Of a stretch of DNA of 64,000 nt, positions 34,991 through 46,864 are shown piece after piece. Made by a program: the position numbers and the translations under genes. A model generated the notes under the pieces. It was not told the DNA's origin, ran no database searches, and worked only from the letters and a program-made list of their open reading frames with translations. Source of the stretch: Pseudocercospora fijiensis CIRAD86. Lineage: Eukaryota; Ascomycota; Dothideomycetes; Mycosphaerellales; Mycosphaerellaceae. Numbering within the stretch: the first letter of the stretch is position 1; every line of letters begins with the position of its first letter. The stretch lies in the NCBI RefSeq assembly GCF_000340215.1, contig NW_006921532.1, positions 124,001-188,000 on the forward strand, written 5' to 3'.

Positions 34991-37000
34991 TCCGCCGCAC
35001 CTACTACTAGAGCGGCGGGTGCTCTCGCCTCCGCTTAATGTATATTACTTGCTAGCTATTACTAGCACGCTATTACTCGCTTCTATCGTCGAGTAGCGCG
35101 TCGTCCTCTGCTCTTACTATATCGCTATCCTCTAACTAGGTATCGGCCTAGTTATCCGATCCTAATCCTATCGTATCTCCTTCCTTTAGCTAGCCGTTGC
35201 CCTTGTTACCTACAAGTTCGATTAGCTTATTAGGCTAGTATTGCGACTAAGCATTTTAGTACTCCGACTAAGCTAGTTCTACCCCCGCCTTATCTCCTTT
35301 ATTACCGCTATCTACTTCCTAATCGGTAGGAGGGTCGAGTAGGTTCTTAAGGCTAGTAGTAAGACCCGTATTACTATCGTCGGTAGAGGTAGACTAGAGC
35401 CGGAATATGTTAGTGTCGCGCTTACTAGCCTTAATCTTAGAGATTAGGTCCTCTACGCTCGTAGGCGCTAGGTCGTCGATAAAGAGGCGGCTAGTAGCCT
35501 TACCGCTAAATATCGGTACCTAAACGTTATTATCGAGCGCCTTTGCTACGAGTATAAGTAGAGGACTCTAGTTAGCAATAGTCGTAAGGAGAAATTAAAG
35601 GAGGTTAGTATAGATCTATATAGCCCTAGTTTACGGTTAGTAGGTATAAACAACCGTACTCTACTAAGAAACTATACTTACGCCTCCTTCTACGACACCT
35701 ACGTTAGTAGCGTAAAGAGGCCGCGAAGGCCGGAGCGAGGCTAACGCGCGAGCGCGCGGGCAAGACGTACGCGACGGTCTAGGCGGGTCTAGTATATCGT
35801 AAGTCCGTTTTAGTATAGAATACCGAGGGCGTTACTATCGTCCGGTCCGTAGTTAATAGCCCGGTAGAGAGCGGTAGATACGAGCGCCGGACCTATAGTA
35901 TACTAAGCTACTAGCGGGAGGTTAGGATATATTATATTTAATCTAGCGATAACCTGCTTGCGTAATATATCGTTTCGTAGGGTAGCGGTAGTAGATTCCT
36001 ACTACTCGCCGAAAGCGCTAGATCCTACGAGCGACTACGCTTTCTCGTATAGGGTATATAGGTACTCCTCGAGCCTAATAACCTCGCTTATCGAAGACGC
36101 TAGGTCGCTTAGGGCTTAGACGCCGATGTTATTTAGCGCCGCTATAGCGCGCGGGGTGTCTATATACCCTTCTATAAGAGGCTTTCTAGCCTCGATATCG
36201 TACTCGCGCTTTATCTAGTATAGGGCAAAATAAGCCTCTAGGCTATATAGAGACTCGAGGATAGTCTACTAGGTAGCCTAGCTGTTTCGACCCTAGCTAA
36301 GACTATAATTGCCGGCCTAAAGCTTAACGACGGACTTGTTTACGTAGTTTAGGAGCTAACCGACTTCGCTACGATAGAGAAGTCGAGAACGTAGAGGCCG
36401 CGCTAGGACGGCGCCGACCTAGCGTAGCTTCTAGGTAGAGGTTAGCGGAGAACAACGGTATAGAAGTAGAAAGATCTCGCTTACTTCGAGCTTACGCTAT
36501 TCTTCTCGCTTCTCCTCTTCTTTCTTTTCCTCTTATACCTTACGAGTAGTACGTCGCTCCTCTACTCGCTTCTTCCGGGCTTCGACGGCGCGTAATTTCG
36601 CCTACTAGGCGTCGATAGCGCGCTAGGTAGCGAGTTAGTCCTTCTCCTTTTAGTTAAGAGCCTTAGCTCGTCTCTAATAAGCCGCCTCTTACTCTTATAG
36701 GCGTTAGGATACTGCTTCGTTAGGCTCGAGCTCGTTAAAGATCCGCCGTAAGGTAAGAAGATCGGGGTACGCGCTATCCTAGGGGGCATTATCTTTATAC
36801 TTATCTTGCTCCTTAGCGACGCGCTAGTGCCCGCGATAAAGGTCGGTTACTATAGCTCGTAGAGCGCGGAGGTAAAGGCTAGTACTAGACGCTTCGTAAG
36901 ACTAGGCTATCTCGCGCTACGCGCGATACTAAGCGTCGAGAAGTATATAGACCTAAGGACTAAGTTAGTTAGGACCTCGAGGCGCATATTTCGAGTAGTA
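34990..37000 (-). pseudogene. Gene A: coiled-coil protein, paralog of gene B
   Basis: Long minus-strand frame with TAG/TAA breaks. Order: helical N-terminus (YLRALRAIVTDLYRGHQRVA, about 36870-36820), YPDLLTLRRIFNELEPNEAV, then a strong coiled coil of Gln/Glu/Arg/Lys (36700-36500), a globular middle (LSDLASSISEVIRLEEYLYT near 36110-36050; ILRKQVIARLNIIYPNLPLV) and a C-terminal part (VPIFSGKATSRLFIDDLAPT near 35510-35460) followed by a disordered acidic tail. Gene B (38560-40530) has the same order and shares LSDLAS(S/L)ISE(V/A)IRL and VQ-PI-S-K...(I)DLAP. The family is not recognised. The start is not defined because of ATG loss; no promoter visible. Confidence 0.55.
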
Positions 37001-37591
37001 CGTATATTAAGACTACCTATAGCGAGAGCTAGAGGATAAATCCTAAGGTCCTCGACGTACTAGGATTAGGTTATATAGTCTAGCTCCGTATCTAGACTAG
37101 TAGTACTCGGGAGCTATAGTATAACTAAACTATAAGGCAGATTGTATACGATAGGCTATATAGCGGCGTAATCGCCTTAATTAGGACTCGTACGGATAGG
37201 AGAGCACTAGCGCTCCGGGCTCTTACGCTCTATAGTTACTAGCGATATATTAGCGATAACGGTAGAGCAAGCGTAATATTCTAGTACGGCGTACCGAAGT
37301 TTAGAACTCGCAATGCGATAGCTCGATAGAGGTAGAGTAGTAGTAGATACGGTTAGGGTAATAAGGGCTTTTAGAGTCGAAGGAGAGAAGTATAGCGGGA
37401 AATAGCGACGCGCGGCCTATAACTTGTTTATTTACGCGGTATAGTAGCGCGAGACCGAGCGAACCGTCTAGAAGCGCTAGTAACGCGCCGTTCGCGACTC
37501 GTTTATTTACGCGGTATAGCAACGCGAGACCGAGCGAGCCGTCTAGGAGCGCTAGCGCTAGCTAGAGCCCCGGAGACTACGTCGGCCCGCG
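37001..37591. other. Spacer with 75-bp tandem duplication
   Basis: Between gene A and repeat R1c. A 73-codon open minus frame (37301-37522) exists only because of the tandem duplication at 37425-37555; it repeats LLYRVNK and is not a convincing gene. Confidence 0.4.
37425..37555 (+). repeat. 75-bp tandem duplication
   Basis: GTTTATTTACGCGGTATAG and the following CG-rich text occur at 37426 and again at 37501, with differences mostly of C/T and G/A type. Confidence 0.8.
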
Positions 37592-37618
37592 ATTTCGCTA
37601 GGACCGTCCTAGCGAAAT
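37592..37618. repeat. Perfect 27-bp palindrome (pal1)
   Basis: Arms ATTTCGCTAGGAC and GTCCTAGCGAAAT around one central C. Near-identical arms at 45567-45591 and 47850-47874; variants at 1946, 28905, 47335, 56194 and 59987. Confidence 0.95.
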
Positions 37619-37760
37619 AACCGAGGCCGCTAGACTTAGAGACTACGGTTAGTACCTAAGCTCGACGCGATATTTCGTATAATATATTAAGTAGAGTGCG
37701 CAACTACTAGGCCTTCAGAGTAGGAATACGCTTTCCGCCTTATCGATGTCCTAGGTCGCG

Positions 37761-37804
37761 GGTATATTAATCGCCGATCGCGAGCGGTATATAATTAATA
37801 TACC
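37761..37804 (+). repeat. 44-bp palindrome (pal2) with inverted core
   Basis: Same arms as the other copies (GGTATATTAAT / ATTAATATACC), but the core CGATCGCGAGCGG is the reverse complement of the core at 45741-45784, while the flank on the right (CTACTAT, CGGCCGGACGTACG) is in the same orientation. Confidence 0.85.
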
Positions 37805-37835
37805 TACTATCCGAGTTCGGCCGGACGTACGACAG

Positions 37836-38247
37836 AGCTATTAATTGTTAATTAATTAAAGTTACGAGCGCAATATTACAAATACAATTATAGAAATATT
37901 ACAATTACAATTATAGTAATAACAAAGTTATAACTTATCGGGACTAAAGACCCTACTAGCTATTAACTAAGCGATAAATTCTTAGACTTACTCGAATAAA
38001 GACATCCGGCTAAATCTAGATACTATTCGAAGTATATTTTAAAGCCTCTAGCAATCCTACCGTAGAAGACTTTATACGTAACGGATAGCATCGATATATA
38101 AGAGATATATATACGATATATAGCGCCTGTCTTTGCATTATAGAGTGATTGTAATTGAAATTACGAAGTCCGTTACCTAGGAATTACATTTACAATTACT
38201 GTAATTGTAAGTGATTCTATAATTTTAGCAATCGACAATTAATAGCT
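37836..38247. mobile_element. MITE-like element in repeat R1c
   Basis: 412 bp bounded by perfect 13-bp terminal inverted repeats AGCTATTAATTGT and ACAATTAATAGCT, AT-rich, with internal ATTACAATTACAATTATAG-type repeats near both ends. It interrupts text that is continuous in R1a and R1b (GACGTACG...CGAGCCTC). No coding capacity seen. The target duplication is not clear because the flanks are mutated. Confidence 0.75.
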
Positions 38248-38559
38248 ATAATATATAACGAGCCTCTAGCTATAGGACCGATGTCGTCCTAGCCTATACC
38301 TAGCGGGACCTTTTAAGCAGTCGATAATAGCGTAAATGCTTTACGGACGCTCGAGCTCTCTTATTAACCGGGTATAGAATAGCTATAGCGGATACTACTA
38401 TATAGATTACTAGCGACGACTGCTCTACGACCTTAGTAGACAGGTTTTGTCTATAGTAAGCTCCGTGTATTTGCTCTATTGTCTAGTATACGTAGTACTG
38501 TTCTTCGCTAACGTAACCCCCTAGCCCTTCCTGGGACAGTTTAGTCGTCGGACAAGGCT

Positions 38560-40530
38560 ATAGCTCTCCGCGTAGAAAATGCGTAGCTATAGTCGTATAG
38601 AATTATCTTGTTATCCTAGTTAGCGGAAGGTTCGATACCGGTTATAAACAGCGTCGTAGCATCTTATTCGAGGGCCGGAATTATTTATTCGTCGTCCGCT
38701 AATATATCTCCGTCCTCGGCTCGCGATATTCTAATCTTATCTATATAACTAGTACCTGCCGGGTCCTTATCGATGCTATCTATAGCGTTATTAATGCCCT
38801 CGGCTAGAATTGCTAGGTCGTATTTCTCCTACGCGAGATCCTCCTCCTCCTCGGATTAATTATCTTCTATCTTCTCGTCCTCGCCCGCCTATAAACGAAG
38901 CTTCGAGAGCGGATCGGGTAAGAGAGATAGCTTATTACTCGCTCGAGTCTATAGTTAAAACATAGACACCTCCGTCTTTCTAGACGTAACCTTAGAGTAA
39001 AGATCGGTAGCGTCGATCGGCGCGAGTAAGTCGATATATAGTATGTTAATACGCTTGTTACTTAGTATCGGCTCCTATACGTTCTTTGCAAGTATATTAG
39101 ACGCGATACGTAGGGCCGGGTCTTGCCTACTAGCGTCTAATAATAGATAGGCGAGTAGGCTTATATCGATCTTTATAGTTCTATAGTAACATTAGCGGTT
39201 GTTAATAGAATATTTGTATAGCGAGATTTGACGTACGCATCTATCTAGGGTATATATAGGAGCAACGCTAGGAGACCCCGGAGGCTAGCCTACGGAAATC
39301 TTCTTAACCTATGCCCCTACTAACCTCGGCAGTCGAAGCGGCGCTAGAACTTTAGGAAACCGGTGTCGTACGGTTCTAAAAGGTTGTTACCTTAACCCTC
39401 GGCGTAATAGATCGTACGGTAGAAGGTAGCGGGGAGGAGAGTAGCTAGGGCGGTAGTCGAAAGGTCCGGTAGACCTAGGTTAAGACGTTTTAGGCTCGAC
39501 GCTACCCGTATATAAACGGATAGTAAGGCTAGGTCGAGCATTGTCTTGTCCTATTGCTCGCCTAGATTATAGAGGCTTTGTAGAGACTTAGCTATTTCGT
39601 ACGGCGTCTTTTCTAGTCTATCCTTAAGCCTTATAGCCTCGCTTATTAAGCTAGCTAGATCCGAGAGTATCTATATACCTAGGTAATCGAATACTTGTCT
39701 TATCTTATAAGAATCGATAGGTAGGTTCTCTTCCCGGGATTTAACGCTAAGGTTATAGCGCTAAATGCCTTCGAGCAGTTTATAGGATACCTCGGCCGAA
39801 TTAAGCCCCTCTATTAAGGACTAAAAACCGACTTTCGCGTACTTACCCTAACGAAGGCTAGACTCGGTCTCGGTTATTATAGCGACGTTGCGGTTAATAG
39901 CGATTAGGATTCTCTCGAGATTTAGCGGCTATAGTAGGTTCTTATAGAGCGGTCGCGCGAGGGCGACGCCGGTACGTTAGGCTTCCTAAAGATATATTAG
40001 AAGGCGAAATATATAGGGAAGGTTAGTAGTGCTATACCTCGAGTTAACGCTTCGCAGCTTCCTCCTTCTACCGCTTCCGCTCGATAGTCCTCTCCTATTG
40101 CTTTTGCCGCTACTCGGCCTTTCTAAGTCGCTCTACCTCCTTCTTAAGATCTCCCTACTACTTCGCCTATTCTAAAGCCTTCTCTCGGAGGGCCTTATTA
40201 CGAGCTAGTATAGACGCCTCCCGCTCTCGAAGACGCCGTAGCTCTTCTATATCCGCAGTTTCGCCGTTTTCCTAATTAGATCCTTGCGGCGCCGGTATAT
40301 AATTAGAAGTACTAGGCACGGGGCGGTAGACTACGCTAGGAGACGACGCGCTCTTCCTATAGTAGGTATAATACACCGCCTAAGCTATAGCTAACAACGT
40401 AGTAGTAGGGAGAGTTGTACTACTAACGCCGTATACCTAGGAAAACGTATATTGCTCGTATGCCTATCGCTATAACTATATAAAGACCTATAGCTTAGTT
40501 AGCGCTACGAATTAAGCCTAAGGGGTCGAG
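38560..40530 (-). pseudogene. Gene B: coiled-coil protein, paralog of gene A
   Basis: Minus-strand frame. N-terminal Tyr/Ser/Thr-rich part (PSTSNYIPAPQGSNQENGE, about 40300-40250), a long Glu/Arg/Lys/Gln coiled coil (40240-40040), then REENLPIDSYKIRQVFDYLG, LSDLASLISEAIRLKDRLEK (near 39670-39610), LNLGLPDLSTTALATLLPAT, SLLAYLLLDASRQDPALRIA (near 39170-39110) and an acidic tail (EDEKIEDNQSEEEEDLAQEK near 38880-38820). Same domain order as gene A, so a tandem gene duplication, which would itself attract RIP. Its last codons run into R1c (about 38580). Function unknown; coiled coils suggest a structural or scaffold role. Confidence 0.55.
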
Positions 40531-41220
40531 AGGGTATGCCTCTACTAAGCCTAGCTAGCGAGCAGATTCGGGGTATCTACACTCCGACAAGTTCTACTAG
40601 ATAGTCGCTTAATGCTGTTCTATATCCGGGCGGGCAACCGCTAGCAAGGATAGTAGTAGGCCGCCTCCTATAAGGTAGTAGTAGTCTATAGGGTATAGCG
40701 TAGACTCCTTAAGCTAGTCGCCGTCGTTATCTATATCGCCTAGGTTAGGATCGTAATATAGTAGTAGCAGAGTGCCCGCTAAGTCCTACGTCTTCTATAT
40801 ACTAGATGTTAGCCGATATAACTTAGTAATAGATAAGGAGTTAAAGACGTACTATAACGGGTAGTTTGCTAGCTAGGGTAGAGCGTAGTATAGGCGAGGA
40901 ACAATCGTCGTAGCTAAGTCTCGAGATAGGAGGAAAGCGGCGTTACGTCGAGTTAGTATAGGTCTTAGTTGTTAACTCGTTAATAGAGTAATATAGGGAT
41001 GCGCGTACGGACGATCGCGCGCGTCGAGCCGAATCTAGGATTATACGTAGAGTATAATCTAGGCTACGCTACTATAAAAGGGCCCGTAGTATCCGGATCT
41101 AGTACACTTTAGATAATAACGGTACGTAGGAGCAGAAATAGGCGAGGAACACTTAGAGAGGTACTAACGGTAGTAGGCGATCGATAGCACCGCGTATCTA
41201 GTATAAGGTCGGCCGAGTAG
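40531..41220. other. Unresolved spacer
   Basis: Between divergently arranged gene B and the plus-strand 2EXR-like gene; would have held their promoters. No repeat shared with other places was noticed. Confidence 0.4.
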
Positions 41221-42100
41221 TACTAAGGCTTCGGTAGAGATAAATAAGCAAAACTTCTATACAAGACTTCCGCCCGAGATTCGAAACTAGATATATTATC
41301 TCGTACTACGCGAAGCGAGCCCTATTAGACTATCGCGATAAGGGAGAGTAGGCGTACCTAGACTTCTCTAAGTTTCTAGAGATATCCGACGCGAGACGCT
41401 CGGGCTGTACTATATAATAAACCGATTCGAAGTAACGGTCGACGGTAGTAATGCTAAGCAATATAGCCGGTAGATCTATATAATAGCTAGCTATCTAAAC
41501 GATATTCGTTTTACCGCCCTAAGCGTCTATTTCCGCTTCGACGAGCTCCTATCTATATACGAATTTACGGCGGCGATTACGCCTATTATATAGCGCTCTC
41601 TAGGCATATTCGGCGACAGTCTACGTATTACCGAGAACGGAATTACGCGGCCGGTAATCGGGCGCCTAGCCTTAGACCCTATAGACTGCACTTTTACTAT
41701 ACGCTATATTGTAAATAAAGAGCTAGCGGAAGTACATTCTCTATTAATAACGCTCTAGCGACGGGCCGAGCGCCTAAATTAGACGGCAAAGGACACATTA
41801 GAGATTACGCACTATTTGTTGTTATTTAGACTCGGGCTACTAGAGTTTCCTACGCGCTCTCGGCGGAGGAAGGAGGTCTAGGCAATAGGTTTCCGAGTAC
41901 GGTTAGGTCTACGGAAATAGTAAGACTCGAGTCGTACGGCGAGGAATAGGCGGCGATAGGGCACTAGCAATATAGATATCGACTTGCTATATAGTAGTAG
42001 TAGCGAGGGAATACGGTATAACGATTAGATATTAATAGGAGGAGAATGCGTAGTACGAGGAGAGTACGGACCGTAATCGAGTAAAGTCTATATTTAGTGT
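41221..42100 (+). pseudogene. 2EXR/F-box-like domain protein, copy 1
   Basis: Plus-strand frame starting near 41250 with FYTRLPPEIRNQIYYLVL, then VPRLLQVSRDIRRETLGLYY and TNRFEVTV. This is the pattern of the fungal 2EXR/F-box-like family: LPPE(I/L)R-x-IY-x-VL, a Leu-Leu-x-(V/T)-(C/S)-R-x-(I)-R-x-E line, then an aromatic (Y)-x-x-N-x-F. The frame continues with YLNDIRFTALSVYFRFDELL and RITENGITRPVIGRLALDP to about 42090. In such proteins the domain is thought to mediate protein-protein contact, with substrate or partner mostly unknown. Two further members lie at 49230-49760 and 58960-59640. Confidence 0.65.
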
Positions 42101-43235
42101 TAGGCTAACACTAGTGTAGTATAGACGTTATTAACGGGCAGATGTCTCCCTAGTACGCTCGTAGAAGCCCTCGATATACGCAACCGTAAATACGGTTAAC
42201 CTACGCTTAAGCCTATATAGAGCGGGCAAAGACTGTAACTAAATCTAGCGCTTAAGGCTTAAAGACGACAGCTCCGCCCTCTAAGTTACCGTTGTCCTCG
42301 GGCTCTTGCTTTACGGAATAATTCGCGCTAGTAGGGTAACCTCTATCGGCGGTCTAGGTGTTAGCGCCGTAAGTAGTCTCGCTATTTCTAGTTAGCGGAG
42401 TAGCACTATAATAGATATAGTATACGTACGAATCGGACGAGGCGAACTAAATTGTAACTACTACTTCTTACGTATTATAGGAATCGATATATTCGAGGTA
42501 TCCTCGCGCGGTCTTAAGGTTAGGACAATATAGGACCCGAATCTTGCCGTAGGCAGCGTACTATTAAGCTAAGGCGTCGACCTGCTCCGCTATTAAGGCT
42601 TGAGCTCTTTTATCCGAGTATAGTACTAAATAGAGGGTGTCTCTATATATCGGGCACTCGGACTTCTTATACCCGGGTATCTAGATACATTAGTATCGTA
42701 TCTGTGCTAGCGGCTAGAATACACGCTTATATACCTTATACGACGATGCCGAGGCGTAGGGAGGGGATAGGATAGTAATTGTAATGTCTCGCTAGAGGTA
42801 GCGAATATCGAAAGTAGAAAGGTAGACCCTTCGACTCGCGGGATGCAGTATATAGGGCATCTTAGCGTAATATAGTCTTAAAAGTACGCGTAACTATACT
42901 AAAGTCTACCTATAGCTAGTAAATATTAAATCCGATTTAATTTAGATTTAGATTTACTATTGAATATAAATCAAAACCCTAAGCGAGGCTACCGGATAGT
43001 ATAGCTACGCCGAGAGATTATAGGATAAGAGGTAGTAGCAACTAGGCGTCGTACGAGAGATTATTCGTATAAGAGGTATACCTAGCGCTCCTCGTTCTAC
43101 TACTTGCACTCTAGCGCAGCGCTTTATATCGTCTAGGTATAACCCTAATATAGCTACGATAAGCATTGTCGCACTCTAATATCTATAAGCAAGTCCTATA
43201 TAACCTTAGGCGAGTCCTTAGCTAGGGCCGATTGG
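42101..43235. other. Unresolved; partly readable on minus
   Basis: A minus-strand reading about 42720-42200 is partly open (RVQEVRVPDIQRHPLFSTIL) but frames change and nothing is recognised. Around 42920-42975 is a short AT-rich patch with AAATCCGATTTAATTTAGATTT-like text (degenerate inverted AAATC/GATTT). Confidence 0.3.
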
Positions 43236-43239
43236 CCTA

Positions 43240-44500
43240 ACGGATAAGAGTATTCCCCGAGGGAGCTCTCCTTTATTACGGCGAAGCAGGCGTAGAATTT
43301 GCGTCGCTTACCCCTTCCGGCGGTTTCGACGAGTAGTACTCGAGGAGTAAGTAGTCTTAGGGGACTTCGACGCCTAACGGTTTAGCTTAGACGATAGCGG
43401 GCTAGGAGACTCGTGCTTGCGCTTTTTATCGGCCGTGCCTACCGACTCGACTATAGCAAGCCGACGAGGTTTTCCGAGCTCCTCTACGTAGCTGCTAGTG
43501 TCCTTCTTACCCTAACTACTAGTAGGAGGCCCGTCTCCTTTTAGAAGCTCTATAGATGCCTTAGCTTCTACTAAGAACCGGCTTAAGCCGCTAAAAGAAG
43601 CTATAGTCTAATTAGAGACGGTAGGAGGCCCCTTTAGCGACGTCGTTAGCTTAGTCTTACTAGGCGAGGGTTTAGGCTTAAGGCTCTCTAGCTACGCCTT
43701 CTTTAGTATATCGGAACTACCTACCTACTTCTTACTACCGCCGACAGTCGACGATGCTAGTAGCTAGATAGGTATAGGCTCGATCTCTAGGTTACTACGT
43801 ATATGCTTCTTGCTAGGTATCAAATCTAGTATAAAGACCTCGCCGATAATACCTCCTTAGGCTTAGGTTCCGGGGTTCTAGGCATAGAATAATTTCGGGT
43901 TATCCGAGGGCACTAAATATTTATTAAGTCCTAAAGTAGGCGCCCGCTTATACGACTACGGCGGCGTCTTATCGATCTTAGCTATCTAGAGGAGGTTGGC
44001 TATCTTGCTCTCGAATAGCGTATAAACCCGGTCGGTAGGCGAAGACGAGTCGATAGTCGCGTTCGCCCCTTATAGCTTCTTAATCGGCGTCTTAACCTCT
44101 TTGTTAGCCTTATTGTCGCGGACAAGAATCTTAGTCCCTTTAGTTTGCGAAGTTCGGCTACGTCCGGCTTCCGGGCTAGCCTCTCCGCGGCTACGTTCTA
44201 TACGGCCGTAATAATTAGTAAGGTTTGCTTACCTATCGAGGATCGGTTAGCTTACTCGTATACTACGCCGTCGGCGGCAGATCTTTTCTAGGGCTTTCTA
44301 GCGCCTGTCCCTTCTAGAAGTATATTAGTAAGTAGTCGATATAGCCTAAGTAACTAACGACGCTAACCTCGAGACGCCGGGCCTCCTCGCTCTTCTAAGA
44401 CCGTATTAGTAAGTGTCCGATCCCGCTTAGTTTGCTAACTAGTACTAACCTTAGGCTTTATCTCGCCGGCGCCCGCCTTAGGACTAGGACTATATAACTC
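43240..44500 (-). pseudogene. RIP-degraded unknown gene with disordered C-terminus
   Basis: Minus-strand frame. Readable parts: SSSPTDRVYTLFESKIANLL (near 44050-43990), YKRAPTLGLNKYLVPSDNPK, LFYAQNPGTQAQGGIIGEVF (near 43890-43840), then Ser/Lys/Pro-rich text (SDILKKAQLESLKPKPSPSK) and, near 43560-43520, ASIELLKGDGPPTSSQGKKD. Pattern of a mostly disordered protein with one folded segment. No family recognised. Interrupted by TAG/TAA only over most of its length. Confidence 0.4.
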
Positions 44501-45460
44501 GGGTATTAAATCGACGTAATAGTTAAGTGCCGTAGACCTAGTATTATAGAGGGTAGAGAGGCAGGGCAGGCAGAGCGCGGAAGAATAGAGGTCTATAGCG
44601 AAGTAGGGTCCCGCTTATGTTTGTTTTTAAAACAAAGACTCGAGGAATACGGCCGACGCGCGAAAGCGAATCTCTACCGGTTTCTATAGCAGCGAGCTAG
44701 GCCCTACTACGTACCGGGTACGGTTCTAATAGCTACCTAGGCACCGTACCGCGACTAGTAACGTAACAACTATAGACTACTATAGTAGAAAATAGCCTCG
44801 AAAGACGCGGCATCGCTATACTACTAGTTAGAGGAGGAACTGCGGGATGCGGTATTTATATATCGTATTATCGTTACTACCGCTACGACTAACTACGATA
44901 TAGTTAGCGAAAGACCCGAAAGTAAAAGAAGTAGTAGATCGGAAATTGAAAAGTCTCTATAGAGATAAGGGCGAAGCGACTAATACCGAGAGTAAGACAT
45001 ATAGCTAGCACTCTATAGTATAGGCGCTAATAATTAGGTAGAAACGAAGAAAGGCGGCTAAGTTTATATATAGCTAAGCCCGAAGAAGATCCTTACCTAA
45101 GGTTCGTAGGTTGTTTACCCTAGCGTAGCGATTAAGGCTAATACTAGTATAGAGTAGCGGGATAAGGTTTAGGAGATGCTTGTAACCGGTATAGCAATAG
45201 AGTTAGTACCGCACTTAAAGCGCAAGTATAGGGAAGACGAAGACGGCGGAATGTCCGGCTCGCCTAATACTCCGAAACGCGTTCGAAGCACTCGCGTAGT
45301 AGAGGACGACACTACGAAGAAGTTTAAGCTTCCGAGGAGGAATAGGACCTAACCGAGAAGCAGTAGATATAGCAAATAGACTTATTAGTAAAGGAGTTAA
45401 ATATAGGCGGTATAGCTCGGACGTAAGCGGAGGAACCCTAATCCTTAGGCTATACGCCTA
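44501..45460 (+). pseudogene. RIP-degraded Arg/Lys-rich remnant
   Basis: Partly readable on the plus strand (45160-45370: ELVPHLKRKYREDEDGGMSG, then PNTPKRVRSTRVVEDDTTKK), consistent with a basic, nuclear-type C-terminal region. The N-terminal half is not resolved. It ends where repeat R1a begins. Confidence 0.3.
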
Positions 45461-45466
45461 CTAGTA

Positions 45467-45895
45467 CGTAAAGAGACAGAATACGATACCGTACGGACTT
45501 GTCGTATTATTCCTATCTCTTTAGCCTATAGAAGTCCTAAAAAATGCTAAGACCGACCGGCTATATTTTCGCTAGGACCGTCCTAGCGAAATCTATACAA
45601 CCTTTATTCGAGAGCGCCCTATAGTAGCATTCTTAAGCCTCTACGACTAGTAGTAAGAGAGTAGAGCAGAGGCCGGTCGTTATATACCGTAACTATAGCG
45701 CACTAGTTCGATAGAACTTACGGTCGCGGAAATAGTAGCGGGTATATTAATCGCGTCCCGCTCGCGATCGGTAATTAATATACCTACTATTCGTATTCGG
45801 CCGGACGTACGGCGAGCCTCGAGCTATAGGCCCGATATCGTCCTAGTCTAGGTCTAGCGGGACATTTTTAGCGATTAATAATAGCGTAAAGGCGG
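45467..45895 (+). repeat. Repeat R1, copy a
   Basis: 429 bp, starting TAAAGAGACAGAATA and ending GCGATTAATAATAGCGTAAA. Contains pal1 (45567-45591) and pal2 (45741-45784). Nearly identical to R1b at 47749-48177; nearly all differences noticed are C/T or G/A. After 45895 the text diverges from R1b and R1c, so this copy is truncated. Confidence 0.85.
45741..45784 (+). repeat. 44-bp palindrome (pal2), copy 2
   Basis: Arms GGTATATTAAT / ATTAATATACC, core as at 28535-28578. Confidence 0.9.
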
Positions 45896-46864
45896 GCCGG
45901 GGCGGCATTAGCAAACTAGACTACGCTTTCTAGTATAGTAAGTTATTAACTGTTAGGAATCCTAAGTGCTACTCGACATTTGCTCTCTTATCGCCTTTAT
46001 TAAAGAAAGATAATAGGGAAGAGGGGGTAATTTTAGTTAGAGATAGTATAGTTAGACAATACTTTATATATATATAAATTGATCCTAGCTATAATATAGT
46101 CGAAGCTTAATATACCTATAGGTATATTTCGACTACTTTAGTATCTACGTCCGTATAACGATAGGAACTTGTTAGTAGAATGTAAGTATATCGATAATAG
46201 CTAGATCGAAGTTCCGGGAAGTATAGAGATATATAGAGCGACGTTAATATGTTCTTATTAGCCGGGATAGCATTATATACAAACTAATATAATATAGAGG
46301 AGGACTAACCGACCGTCGCAGGCGTAAAAACTATAGGCAGCGGCGCTACGATTTCTTATAGGCTACCGAGCAACTATATCCTACCCTAGGGACGAAGATT
46401 ACGCTATCTGCGTTTTCGTAGGCGTCTGCGGCTTTTGCCTCTTTATTAAACGCATCCTCGAACTCCGTTGCTATCTCCTCTTAGATATAACTAGTCGCCC
46501 TTATATACAAGCCCCGACCGATAAACTAATGTCTAGCTAGTTCTAGAATAGCTATAACTACTCGCCTATAATATACGCCGTCGAAGTTATAATAGCGATA
46601 GTCCTCCTACCCTTACGCGTATCGAGGGAACTACGAGCGGATAGGTCGCGGCATCCTAAGCTTAATACTTTTAACTATCTTAATATTCGCGAGGTATACG
46701 GCGGAACACTATAGCGGAGGCTATCCGTCGTCGTTAAACCCTAGGAACTTAAGGAAGTCGACGTAGGAAAGTTCGACAATTACGGCGACGGGATCTAGGC
46801 TAGGCGGTACGAGAGTAGTAAAGGCATTAATATTACCGAGTAAAGCTAGGTAGATAGGTTCGAC

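Larger units (their letters stand above)
37592..38580 (+). repeat. Repeat R1, copy c, interrupted by a small TIR element
   Basis: Carries the perfect 27-bp palindrome (pal1, 37592-37618), the 44-bp palindrome with inverted core (37761-37804), then text shared with R1b (48023-48410): TTCGGCCGGACGTACG, the CCGAT-TCGTCCTAG block, ACGACTGCTCTACGACCTTAG and CTGTTCTTCGCTAA. A 412-bp TIR element (37836-38247) is inserted in the middle. The part between the two palindromes is only weakly like the other copies. Unknown mobile or structural repeat; no coding seen. Confidence 0.7.
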
